Origin: Mageeibacillus sp. UBA1255
Lineage (GTDB): Bacteria > Bacillota > Clostridia > UBA1212 > UBA1255
Length of the DNA: 16,836 nucleotides
Assembly: GCA_002308795.1 (NCBI GenBank)
Contig: DBVV01000116.1
Coordinates: forward strand, 10,990-27,825
Reading direction: 5' to 3'
Shown here: piece by piece, positions 6,915 through 14,971 of the stretch
Numbering within the stretch: position 1 is the first letter of the stretch
How the letters are laid out: every line of letters starts with the position of its first letter
Notes under the pieces: model-generated
The model's database searches: none
Told to the model about the DNA's origin: nothing
Seen by the model: the letters and a program-made list of their open reading frames with translations, nothing else
Translations under genes and position numbers: made by a program

Positions 6915-9886
6915 CTTTTATCCTTCTCCTTCCCTCGCCCGCTGCCGCGAACTTCGGAATGATCCTTAGCCTTCTTTTTCGCTTCGCGGTCAAATATATT
7001 CTTCAAAAACTGTCCTGTGTACGATCCCGCAACTTCCGCGACCTCTTCCGGCGTTCCGGTGGCAACGACCCTGCCTCCCGCATCTCCGCCTTCCGGCCCG
7101 AGGTCGATTATATGGTCCGCGCATTTTATTACGTCAAGGTTATGTTCAATGACCACGACGGTATTGCCCGCGTTCACCAGCCTGTCCAGTATCTCTATAA
7201 GCTTTTTCACGTCGTGCGTATGAAGGCCGGTAGTCGGTTCGTCAAGGATGTAAAGCGTATTGCCCGTACCGATCCTTGACAGCTCGGACGCCAGCTTTAC
7301 ACGCTGCGCCTCTCCTCCGGACAGCGTCGTTGATGACTGACCGAGCTTCATATACCCGAGTCCGACGTCAACGAGCGTTTCGATCTTTCTTCTTATCGCC
7401 GGAAGGTCGGTGAAAAACTCCGCCGCTTCGCTGATCGTCATATCCAGCACGTCCGCTATATTTTTCCCTCTGTAACGTATCTCCAGAGTCTCGCGGTTAT
7501 ATCGCCTGCCCTTGCAGACCTCGCACGGAACGTAAACGTCCGGCAGGAAATGCATCTCGATCTTCTTTATTCCGTCTCCGGAGCAGGCCTCGCACCTGCC
7601 TCCTTTAGCGTTAAAACTGAACCTGCCGCTCTTATATCCTCTCGCCCTGCTTTCAGGAAGCATCGCGAACAGATCTCTTATCTGCGTGAAAACACCGACG
7701 TACGTTGCCGGATTGGAGCGCGGAGTCCGTCCGATAGGAGACTGATCGATACATATGCATTTATCGATATTCTCCTTACCTGAAACGGAGTCATATTTCC
7801 TGCCTATCGGATCTTCGTCCGTATATATCTTCGAGAGCACCTCGTTCACGAACGAACTCTTGCCGGATCCCGAAACGCCTGTCACGCACACGAATTCTGC
7901 CAGAGGAACGGTCACGCTGATATTCTTGAGGTTATTGACTCTGAGCCCGTTAACGGTGACCGATCTTCCGCTGCCGGGTCTTCGGTCAGAAGGCACGGGA
8001 ATGCTCAGTTCTCCTGAAAGATATTTACCTGTAAGCGAATCCGGACAATTCATTATTTCTTCCGGTGTTCCGACCGCTACGATCTTTCCGCCGTGAACCC
8101 CTGCCAGCGGTCCGACGTCAACGATGCAGTCCGCAGACATCATCGTCTCTTCGTCGTGCTCAACTACGATAAGCGTATTTCCGAGGTCGCGAAGTTTCTT
8201 CAGGGTCGCGAGCAGCTTCTGGTTATCCCGCTGATGAAGACCTATGCTCGGCTCGTCAAGTATATACAGCACTCCCATCAGTCCGGCGCCGATCTGCGTC
8301 GCCAGCCTTATACGCTGCGACTCTCCGCCCGAAAGCGTCCCTGATGATCTCGACAGGGAAAGGTATTCGAGCCCCACGTTCACAAGGAAACTCAGCCTCC
8401 CGCGTATCTCCTTAAGAATATCGTGAGAGATTATCTCCTTCTCGCCTTTCAGCTCCAGCCCCTCGACGAACGTGAGCGCGTCACGGACGGATTTGTCTGT
8501 AAACTCAGATATGTTTACACCGCCGAGCGTAAAGCATAAGGATTCTCTGCTAAGCCTTTTACCTTTACAGTCCGGACAAATGTTTTCCGACATATAATAC
8601 TCTATCGGGTACATCTCGAAACTGCCTTCAAGCTTCCTGGCATAATGCGCCTTCAACACGTTCATTATCCCCACGTAAGGCTGTCTTAAAAGTTTATAGC
8701 CGTTGTTGAACGGCACGTTTTTATCCCCGCTGCCCGAGACCACTACGCAGGCGATCTCATGAGGGAGTTCTCCCACCGGAACGTTTACGTCGAACTTATA
8801 CGTTTTCCCGAGCGACTCGATTATCGCCAGCTTCTCAGTAAGATTATTGTCCAGAAGCATCGCCATCAGCACGTCATAAGTGGTGCGGTGAGATATCTTG
8901 GCGATAAAATCGTCCTCCTGGAACTGAACTATCCTGCCTATTCCCGAACACGTCGGACATGCTCCGGCGGGACTGTTGAACGAGAACATTCTGGGAGATA
9001 TCTCGGGAAGGCTGATACCGCATTCCGGGCAGGCGAAATTCTGGCTGAAAAGTACTTCAAGCGCAGCTTTATCGTCATTTTTCTCTACTAATTCATCTAT
9101 TTTCGCATCGACGCCCGGCATGCAGTCTTTCACCCTGATAAGATCCGCAGCACTCATTCCGGAACCGGGAGTGATCGATACTATCGCCAGTCCGGAGGCA
9201 AGTCTGAGCACGGTTTCAAGCGAATCGGTCACCCTGCGCTGAAGATCCGGCCGTATTACCAGCCTGTCAACTATGACTTCTATATCGTGATTTTTATATT
9301 TTTCGAGCGTTATCTCCTCGTCAAGCGAATACATTTCTCCGTCGACTCTGACGCGTGAATATCCGTTTTTCCTGAGAGATTCGAAAAGCCTGGCATATTC
9401 TCCCTTTCTGTGCCGGATCACAGGCGCAAGCAGCTGAACGCGCATTCCCTCCGGAAGCTTCATCACCGCATCTGTCATCTGATCGACCGTCGTTGCCTTG
9501 ATCTCACGACCGCATTCAGGACAGTGCGGCACACCTACGCGCGCGTATAAAAGCCTTAAATAATCGTATATTTCGGTCACGGTACCCACCGTAGAACGGG
9601 GGTTCCTCGACGTTGATTTCTGATCGATCGATATCGCCGGGGACAATCCGTCTATGCTGTCTACGTCCGGTTTTTCCATCTGTCCGATAAACATTCGCGC
9701 GTACGAGGACAACGACTGCATATACCTCCTCTGTCCTTCCGCGTAAATCGTATCGAACGCCAGAGAGGATTTGCCCGATCCGGACAATCCCGTAAACACC
9801 GTAAGGCTGTCTCTGGGTATCTTCACATCTATATTCTGCAGGTTATTCTCCCTTGCACCTCTAACTTCTATATAATCCTGTTTCAA
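6911..9886 (-). CDS. uvrA: UvrA, excision-repair ABC ATPase damage sensor
   Basis: UvrA dimers scan DNA and load UvrB at lesions in nucleotide excision repair. The 991-residue protein has two ABC modules. The first has Walker A GLSGSGKS (33-40), signature LSGGES (518-523) and LDEPS; the second has GVSGSGKS (670-677), LSGGEA (855-860) and LDEPT. Zinc modules are C286/C289/C310/C313 and C765/C768/C788/C791. The start is TTG at 9886, overlapping the uvrB stop as TTGA, with AGGAG about 9 nt upstream. The conserved N-terminus (IEVRGARENNLQNI) supports it. Two oddities stand out. About 35 residues (near 240-276) are inserted before the first zinc module compared with the E. coli and B. subtilis proteins as I remember them. 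A lysine/arginine-rich tail (about 967-991) extends past the usual end, and its final codons also provide the clpE ribosome binding site. Identity is certain. Confidence 0.98.
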   Translation of the reverse strand: MKQDYIEVRGARENNLQNIDVKIPRDSLTVFTGLSGSGKSSLAFDTIYAEGQRRYMQSLSSYARMFIGQMEKPDVDSIDGLSPAISIDQKSTSRNPRSTVGTVTEIYDYLRLLYARVGVPHCPECGREIKATTVDQMTDAVMKLPEGMRVQLLAPVIRHRKGEYARLFESLRKNGYSRVRVDGEMYSLDEEITLEKYKNHDIEVIVDRLVIRPDLQRRVTDSLETVLRLASGLAIVSITPGSGMSAADLIRVKDCMPGVDAKIDELVEKNDDKAALEVLFSQNFACPECGISLPEISPRMFSFNSPAGACPTCSGIGRIVQFQEDDFIAKISHRTTYDVLMAMLLDNNLTEKLAIIESLGKTYKFDVNVPVGELPHEIACVVVSGSGDKNVPFNNGYKLLRQPYVGIMNVLKAHYARKLEGSFEMYPIEYYMSENICPDCKGKRLSRESLCFTLGGVNISEFTDKSVRDALTFVEGLELKGEKEIISHDILKEIRGRLSFLVNVGLEYLSLSRSSGTLSGGESQRIRLATQIGAGLMGVLYILDEPSIGLHQRDNQKLLATLKKLRDLGNTLIVVEHDEETMMSADCIVDVGPLAGVHGGKIVAVGTPEEIMNCPDSLTGKYLSGELSIPVPSDRRPGSGRSVTVNGLRVNNLKNISVTVPLAEFVCVTGVSGSGKSSFVNEVLSKIYTDEDPIGRKYDSVSGKENIDKCICIDQSPIGRTPRSNPATYVGVFTQIRDLFAMLPESRARGYKSGRFSFNAKGGRCEACSGDGIKKIEMHFLPDVYVPCEVCKGRRYNRETLEIRYRGKNIADVLDMTISEAAEFFTDLPAIRRKIETLVDVGLGYMKLGQSSTTLSGGEAQRVKLASELSRIGTGNTLYILDEPTTGLHTHDVKKLIEILDRLVNAGNTVVVIEHNLDVIKCADHIIDLGPEGGDAGGRVVATGTPEEVAEVAGSYTGQFLKNIFDREAKKKAKDHSEVRGSGRGKEKDKR

Positions 9887-11973
9887 TTCTCGCTGCTCCT
9901 GAGTTTTCGTATTATATCCCTGTACTTAGCTGCTTCTTCAAATCTCAGTTCTCCCGCTGCCTCCGACATCCTGCCTGTGAGCAGATCCAGAAGTTCGCCT
10001 ACCGAAAGTTCAAGCTCTTCGTCTGTCAGAATGAGCGCCGAATCCGACGTCAGGTCGTCCGTGCCTGTCTTTCGCCTTGTATTACCCTGATATTTTCCGC
10101 CGCGTCCTCCGGCTCTGCCGGGCCTTAGGATCTTATCCAGCGCGCCTTCTCCGCTGTCCTCTACGACCTTTCCCGTCGAAATAACTTCGCGAACGCTCTT
10201 GGTTATCGTCTTCGGGACGATACCGTTTTTCCTGTTGAAATCCAGCTGTATCCTGCGGCGGCGGTTCGTTTCCGAGATCGCATCCTGCATTGCCTCCGTG
10301 ATGCTGTCGGCATACATTATGACTTTCCCTGAAGCGTTTCTGGCTGCGCGGCCTATCGTCTGGATGAGAGACACTTCGCTGCGGAGGAAACCGACCTTGT
10401 CCGCGTCCAGGATCGCCACTCTGGACACTTCAGGCAGGTCGAGCCCTTCTCTTAAGAGGTTTATTCCGACGAGCACGTCGAAAACACCGAGGCGCAGATC
10501 GCGGATGATCGCCATACGGTCGATCGTTTTAACGTCGGAATGCATATATTCAACTTTAATACCCATCCCGGAAAGATGCTGCGTCAATTTCTCAGCCATT
10601 TTTTTGGTGAGCGTCGTCACCAGCACGCGCTGGTTCTGCGCCACGACGCTGTTGATCTCACCGATCAGGTCGTCTATCTGCCCCTCGACCGGCCTGACCT
10701 CTATTTCGGGGTCAACGAGTCCGGTTGGCCGTATTATCTGCTCCACCACGTTTGTTGACCGCGAACGCTCGAACTCGGAAGGAGTCGCACTGACAAATAT
10801 CACCTGATTAAGTTTGTCCTCAAATTCATCGAACTTGAGCGGCCGGTTATCAAACGCCGAAGGGAGCCTGAATCCGTACTCCACCAGCGACATCTTGCGC
10901 GCGTGATCGCCGTTGTACATTGCCCGCACCTGCGGAAGGGTCGCGTGAGACTCGTCAATAAACATTATGAAGTCTTCCGGGAAATAGTCTAGAAGCGTGT
11001 ACGGCGGGCTTCCGGGAGCACGGCCGCTTATGTGCCGCGAGTAATTCTCGATCCCGTTACAGAATTTCGTCTCGCGAAGAAGTTCGAGGTCGTACCTGGT
11101 CCTCTGCTCAAGTCTGTATGCCTCTACGATCTTGTTCTCCGCTTTAAGGACAGCGAGCCTTTCCTCCAGTTCCTCTTCTATCGTCTCTATGGCGTGCTCC
11201 AGTTTCGCATCTGTCGTAGCGTAGTGAGACGCCGGAAAAATAGCCGCGTGGTTGAGTACGCGCCTTAGCGTGAAATTCGTCACGTCACATTCACATATCC
11301 GATCGATCTCATCGCCGAAAAACTCTATCTTTATTATAGCGTCTTCCCTGTCGGAAGGTCTTATGGAGAGCGTGTCCCCCGATACCCTGAAAGAGTTTCT
11401 GGCGGAAAAATCACTCCTGTCATATACGTAGTTCATCGCAGCCAGTTTAGCCGTCAGTTCGTCTATCTCCATATGCATCCCCGGCCGGAGCGACACCATC
11501 AGATCGGTATAATCCTCAGGATCTCCCAGACCGTATATGCACGATACGCTGGCGACAATGATAACGTCTCTTCTCTCAAGCAGAGCGGCTGTCGCGGAAT
11601 GGCGCAGGCGGTCGATCTCGTCATTCACGCTCGAATCTTTTTCGATGTACGTATCGGTGGCGGCAATATATGCCTCGGGCTGGTAATAATCGTAATATGA
11701 GACAAAAAACTCCACTGCATTGTCCGGGAAAAACTCCCGGAACTCCGAACAGAGCTGAGCGGCGAGCGTCTTATTATGCGCAAGCACGAGCGTCGGTCTC
11801 TGGACCTTTTCTATGACTTTAGCCATAGTATAAGTCTTTCCGCTGCCCGTCACGCCTAAAAGAGTCTGGCAGACGTCGCCCGATTCTATGCCTTTAGCAA
11901 GCGCTTCTATCGCCGCAGGCTGATCGCCTTTAGGTTCATATTCAGATACAACGTGAAATAAATTCTGCTCCAT
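9883..11973 (-). CDS. uvrB: UvrB, excision-repair helicase-like subunit
   Basis: UvrB receives damaged DNA from UvrA, verifies the lesion by inserting a beta-hairpin, and recruits UvrC. The 696-residue protein has the N-terminal block EYEPKGDQPAAIEAL (11-25), Walker A GVTGSGKT (40-47) and the beta-hairpin region YYDYYQPEAYIAATDTYIEK just after residue 90. DESH forms the Walker B position, helicase motifs such as GINLLREGLDLPEVS and QTIGRAARN follow, and the C-terminal UVR motif (about 659-695, ELRFEEAAKYRDII) makes the UvrC contact. All expected parts are present at usual length. The ATG has AAAGG 5 nt upstream. A perfect 10 bp inverted repeat separates it from trpS. I looked for a Bacillota LexA box (CGAAC-N4-GTTCG type) before uvrB and before trpS and found none, so SOS control is not evident here. 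Confidence 0.98.
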   Translation of the reverse strand: MEQNLFHVVSEYEPKGDQPAAIEALAKGIESGDVCQTLLGVTGSGKTYTMAKVIEKVQRPTLVLAHNKTLAAQLCSEFREFFPDNAVEFFVSYYDYYQPEAYIAATDTYIEKDSSVNDEIDRLRHSATAALLERRDVIIVASVSCIYGLGDPEDYTDLMVSLRPGMHMEIDELTAKLAAMNYVYDRSDFSARNSFRVSGDTLSIRPSDREDAIIKIEFFGDEIDRICECDVTNFTLRRVLNHAAIFPASHYATTDAKLEHAIETIEEELEERLAVLKAENKIVEAYRLEQRTRYDLELLRETKFCNGIENYSRHISGRAPGSPPYTLLDYFPEDFIMFIDESHATLPQVRAMYNGDHARKMSLVEYGFRLPSAFDNRPLKFDEFEDKLNQVIFVSATPSEFERSRSTNVVEQIIRPTGLVDPEIEVRPVEGQIDDLIGEINSVVAQNQRVLVTTLTKKMAEKLTQHLSGMGIKVEYMHSDVKTIDRMAIIRDLRLGVFDVLVGINLLREGLDLPEVSRVAILDADKVGFLRSEVSLIQTIGRAARNASGKVIMYADSITEAMQDAISETNRRRRIQLDFNRKNGIVPKTITKSVREVISTGKVVEDSGEGALDKILRPGRAGGRGGKYQGNTRRKTGTDDLTSDSALILTDEELELSVGELLDLLTGRMSEAAGELRFEEAAKYRDIIRKLRSSEN

Positions 11974-11987
11974 TACAGCCTTTCCAT

Positions 11988-12045
11988 ACGCCTCCCGTTA
12001 AGTAAATGCTATGGTAGATCAGGCTTGATATCCGGCGGGAGGCGT
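11988..12045 (-). repeat. Perfect 10 bp inverted repeat between trpS and uvrB, possible RNA switch
   Basis: On the minus strand the trpS TGA is followed at once by ACGCCTCCCG (12036-12045). After 38 nt comes its exact complement CGGGAGGCGT (11988-11997), 14 nt before the uvrB ATG. The right arm contains GGGAGG, a strong Shine-Dalgarno-like sequence, which pairing would hide. No T run follows on either strand, so it is not a normal terminator. The pairing is seen directly; a regulatory role is inference. Confidence 0.55.
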
Positions 12046-13053
12046 TCAGACTACAAAACCTACTTTTTCGTAAACGTCTTTAAGCGTTACAGATGCGATC
12101 TCAGACGCTTTCATGCGCCCGTCTTTAAGCACTTCGTCGAGATAACCTTTATCCTGCATCAGCTGCGCGTATCTTTCTCTCACCGGAGTGAGGGCGGACA
12201 CGACTGCCTCTCCTACCGCGGCCTTGAACTCGCCGTATCTGGCATTTTCAAACTCGTGCTCGACTTCGATAACGTTCTTATCCGTAACGGCAGCGTAAAT
12301 ATTGATCAGATTGCTGATGCCGGGCTTATTCTCTTCGTCGTACCGAACTTCAGAACCGGAATCGGTGACCGCTTTCTTGAATTTCTTTATGATCGATGAA
12401 GGATCTTCGACGATCAGCACGAAATTCGACGTATTAGTATCGGACTTCGACATCTTTTTATCCGGATCCTGAAGGCTCATGATCTTAGCACCCTGGCGAG
12501 ACAGAAGAGGGTTCGGGATGACGAATGTTTTTCCGTAGAGACGGTTGAAACGATCAGCTATATCCCTTGAGAGCTCCAGATGCTGCTTCTGATCCTGCCC
12601 GATAGGGACGAAATCAGACTGATACAGCAGGATATCCGCAGCCATAAGAACGGGATAAGTGAAAAGGCCGGCATTGATGTTATCCGCATGTTTTGAAGAT
12701 TTATCCTTGAACTGCGTCATTCGCGAAAGCTCACCGTTATACGTGTAGCAGTTAAGGATCCACGCAAGTTCCGCGTGTTCGTGCACGTGCGACTGAAGGT
12801 ACAGGACGTTCTTCTGAGGGTCAAGGCCGCACGCAAGGTAGAGGGCGAGCAGGCTGTAGATCCTTTCTTTAAGCTCCGCGGGCTCCTGTCTCACCGTCAG
12901 CGAATGCATGTTGGCAATGCAGTATACGCAGTCGTAGTCGCTTTGCAGTTTCGGGAAGTTTCGAAGCGCACCGAGATAATTACCGAGCGTAAGCTGCCCC
13001 GACGGCTGTATCGCGCTGTATATTCTCTTTTTATTAACTTTTTCTTCGGTCAT
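12046..13053 (-). CDS. trpS: Tryptophanyl-tRNA synthetase
   Basis: This class I synthetase charges tRNA-Trp with tryptophan in the cytosol. The 335-residue length is normal for bacterial TrpRS. The HIGH-equivalent is in PSGQLTLGNYLGAL (17-30, TLGN at 22-25), the dimer/tryptophan-pocket region includes TYPVLMAADILLYQSDFVPIG (132-152), and KMSKS is at 200-204. The ATG at 13053 has AAAGGA 10 nt upstream, slightly long spacing. It is the promoter-proximal gene of the long minus-strand unit. The predicted leader is only about 40 nt, too short for a T-box, so tRNA-responsive control often found before Bacillota synthetase genes is absent here. Confidence 0.97.
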   Translation of the reverse strand: MTEEKVNKKRIYSAIQPSGQLTLGNYLGALRNFPKLQSDYDCVYCIANMHSLTVRQEPAELKERIYSLLALYLACGLDPQKNVLYLQSHVHEHAELAWILNCYTYNGELSRMTQFKDKSSKHADNINAGLFTYPVLMAADILLYQSDFVPIGQDQKQHLELSRDIADRFNRLYGKTFVIPNPLLSRQGAKIMSLQDPDKKMSKSDTNTSNFVLIVEDPSSIIKKFKKAVTDSGSEVRYDEENKPGISNLINIYAAVTDKNVIEVEHEFENARYGEFKAAVGEAVVSALTPVRERYAQLMQDKGYLDEVLKDGRMKASEIASVTLKDVYEKVGFVV

Positions 13054-13078
13054 AACGGATCATTCCTTTCTCTGAAGC

Positions 13079-13093
13079 GACGCTGAACGCGTC
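13079..13093 (-). other. 5'-end stem-loop of the trpS mRNA leader
   Basis: On the minus strand, GACGC-GTTCA-GCGTC forms a perfect 5 bp stem with a 5 nt loop. Its first bases coincide with the predicted transcription start near 13092. Such a hairpin at the very 5' end would be expected to protect the transcript from 5'-end decay. That role is inference. Confidence 0.4.
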
Positions 13094-13098
13094 CGCAT

Positions 13099-13128
13099 AT
13101 TATAACATATTGTACATACACAGTGCAA
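13099..13128 (-). promoter_or_regulatory. Promoter of the trpS-uvrB-uvrA-clpE-helD-whiA unit
   Basis: On the minus strand there is a perfect -10 TATAAT (13099-13104) with an extended TG one base upstream, an 18 bp spacer and a weak -35 TTGCAC (13123-13128). An imperfect dyad TTGTAC-N7-GTGCAA (plus-strand 13110-13128) fills the spacer and -35 box and could be an operator. Transcription should start near 13092. Confidence 0.75.
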
Positions 13129-13135
13129 ATGAAAG

Positions 13136-13153
13136 TTGACAAACGCCGGTCAA
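13136..13153. promoter_or_regulatory. Candidate operator dyad over the -35 box
   Basis: TTGAC (13136-13140) and GTCAA (13149-13153) form a perfect 5 bp dyad with an 8 bp spacer (centre-to-centre 13 bp). It overlaps the -35 hexamer and the first part of the promoter spacer, where a repressor would act. Five-base arms can occur by chance and no regulator gene lies in the window. Confidence 0.3.
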
Positions 13154-13164
13154 TCTGCAATAAT
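13136..13164 (+). promoter_or_regulatory. Promoter of the DUF4838/M42/isomerase cassette
   Basis: A consensus -35 TTGACA (13136-13141), 17 bp spacer and -10 AATAAT (13159-13164, one mismatch) predict a start near 13171 and a leader of about 58 nt. Its -35 lies 7 bp from the trpS -35 on the other strand, so two polymerases could hardly occupy both at once. Confidence 0.8.
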
Positions 13165-13228
13165 TCACCGTAGAGAAAGGAGCGGAGGGCATAGAGAATA
13201 TATCACCTTCGCAGTTCGGAAAGATAAT

Positions 13229-14935
13229 ATGGAAAACAACGGATCTAAAGTTAAAAAGCTGACCGTAGCAGGGACGGACATATCCGCATTCAGCATTGTC
13301 TTCAGCCGCAGGAACGAAGAGCCGGAAACCGCGTCATACGCTGCAAAAGAGCTTGCCGCATATATAGAGACGGCAGCGGGTATCAGGCCGGCGGTCATTG
13401 ACGACAGTGACGCAGGATCGCTGATGATCCGCAATAAGATCATCGTCGGAAAAACGGTTTTTGACACCGGAAAAGTTAAAAAAGCGCAGGAAAAACTTAA
13501 AAACAACGGCTACGCTATATTGACCGACGGAGGCAGTCTGTTTCTCACTTCACAAACCGTCACGGGAGCGCTGTACGCCGTATACAGTTTCCTGGAGGAC
13601 TTCGTCGGCGTCAGGTTTTATTCGTCGCATTTCGAGACGGTGAAGCCGGCGGATCATATAGACATTCCGGCTGACGTTAACGTTTCATTCTCCCCCGTAG
13701 TTATTAATCGCGACACGTTCTGGTTCGATACGTTCGACCCGGCATTCTCGGTAAAACAGAAGATAAACGGGTATCTGCGCCGCGACCTTACCGGATACGG
13801 AGAACAGATAAAATACGCCGGAGCGTTCGTACATTCACTTCCGGATCTGGCCGGAACCAGCCATGCCCCTGACGTACAGCCGTGCCTCACAGACCCTGAA
13901 ATATATAAAAAAGTGCTCGGGAACGTCAAAAAACAGTTAAGAGAGCACCCGGATGCCAGAATAGTGACAGTATCGCAGAACGACTCGTACCCCGAAGGAC
14001 GAGGATGCCAGTGCGAGAACTGCAGGAAGATCGACGACCGCGAAGGTACGCCGATGGGTTCGCTGCTCACGTTCGTAAACAGAATAGCCGGAGACATAAA
14101 AGACGAATTCCCGGGCGTTTACGTTGACACACTCGCCTATCGGTACACAAGAAAAGCGCCGAAATACCTTAAACCGGCTGATAACGTCATTGTCCGCCTC
14201 TGCTCGATCGAATGCTGCTTCTCCCACACGCTAAAGAGCGGCTGCGGGCGCAACCGTGAATTCACGGACGATCTGGAAGAATGGTCCGCTATCTGCGATA
14301 AGCTGTTCATATGGGATTACACAACCGACTTCCTGTACTACGTGAACCCGTTCCCGAACCTCAACGTCCTTTACGACAACATCCGCTATTTCGTTGAGCA
14401 CAGCGTGATCGGTCTTTTCGAGCAGGGCAACGGCCAGTCTGTTTCGGGAGAGTTCGGCGAGCTTCGCGCGTACCTGATCGCGAAGATGATGTGGGATCCT
14501 TATATGAGCCGCGAACGCTATTATGAATATATGGACGATTTCCTTGAAGGCTACTACGGAGCCGGATGGAAATACGTCAGGAAGTTCATCGATCGCACGT
14601 CTGAAATGGCCGAAAAGGGTCATATGGGTATTTATTACCCGATCGACAAGATCCTCGGGACCGATCCGGACAATGCAAAGGAGTGCGTTAAAGAGCTTTC
14701 AGAACTCTGGGACAATGCACTTGCCCTTTCTGACGACGTTCACCGCGGCAACGTCGAGAAGTCTTCTCTTCAGATCAGATACGCTGCTCTCTGTCTCTGC
14801 TGGGACGAGGTTTCATCTCCGGCAGAAAAGAAGGCGCTGTACGATCTTATGAAAAAATATAACATAACATACTACCGCGAAGGAGTGCGGCTGCCGGACA
14901 CGCCGGACCTGAATTGTCCGCCCGACAGATGGTAA
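13229..14935 (+). CDS. DUF4838-domain (GH163-related) putative glycoside hydrolase, cytoplasmic
   Basis: The 568-residue protein resembles DUF4838 (PF16126) proteins, the group from which family GH163 (endo-beta-N-acetylglucosaminidases on N-glycans) was defined. An N-terminal domain like the GH20/GH67 accessory fold covers about 10-150, with SYAAKELAAYIETAAG (36-51) and YAVYSFLEDFVGVRFYSS (116-133). The core carries SQNDSYPEGRGCQCENC (249-265, cysteines 260, 262, 265), VIGLFEQGNGQSVSGEFGEL (393-412) and LIAKMMWDP (416-424). E399 is a conserved acidic residue in this region and a candidate for catalysis. There is no signal peptide or membrane segment, so the substrate is probably imported. 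An in-frame TTG at 13136 lies inside the -35 box and cannot be the start. The ATG at 13229 has GGAAAG 5 nt upstream. The M42 peptidase starts 36 bp after its stop. The exact activity is unknown. Confidence 0.82.
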   Translation: MENNGSKVKKLTVAGTDISAFSIVFSRRNEEPETASYAAKELAAYIETAAGIRPAVIDDSDAGSLMIRNKIIVGKTVFDTGKVKKAQEKLKNNGYAILTDGGSLFLTSQTVTGALYAVYSFLEDFVGVRFYSSHFETVKPADHIDIPADVNVSFSPVVINRDTFWFDTFDPAFSVKQKINGYLRRDLTGYGEQIKYAGAFVHSLPDLAGTSHAPDVQPCLTDPEIYKKVLGNVKKQLREHPDARIVTVSQNDSYPEGRGCQCENCRKIDDREGTPMGSLLTFVNRIAGDIKDEFPGVYVDTLAYRYTRKAPKYLKPADNVIVRLCSIECCFSHTLKSGCGRNREFTDDLEEWSAICDKLFIWDYTTDFLYYVNPFPNLNVLYDNIRYFVEHSVIGLFEQGNGQSVSGEFGELRAYLIAKMMWDPYMSRERYYEYMDDFLEGYYGAGWKYVRKFIDRTSEMAEKGHMGIYYPIDKILGTDPDNAKECVKELSELWDNALALSDDVHRGNVEKSSLQIRYAALCLCWDEVSSPAEKKALYDLMKKYNITYYREGVRLPDTPDLNCPPDRW

Positions 14936-14971
14936 GAGCCGGAGCGTTGAAAGCCGGATAAGGAGATAAAA

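Noticed and set aside
11973..11987. Four-codon frame MERL ending in TAATG at the uvrB start
   Set aside because: The spacing to GGGAGG is only 3 nt. A similar tiny frame (MEET at 16034-16049) occurs by chance before the isomerase-like gene, so this is likely noise.
13054..13098. T-box riboswitch before trpS
   Set aside because: Only about 40 nt separate the predicted start of transcription from the ATG, too short for a T-box, and only one small hairpin is present.
13136..13228. TTG at 13136 as start of the DUF4838 gene
   Set aside because: The TTG is part of the consensus -35 box, upstream of the predicted transcription start. The ATG at 13229 has its own ribosome site and fits the family N-terminus.
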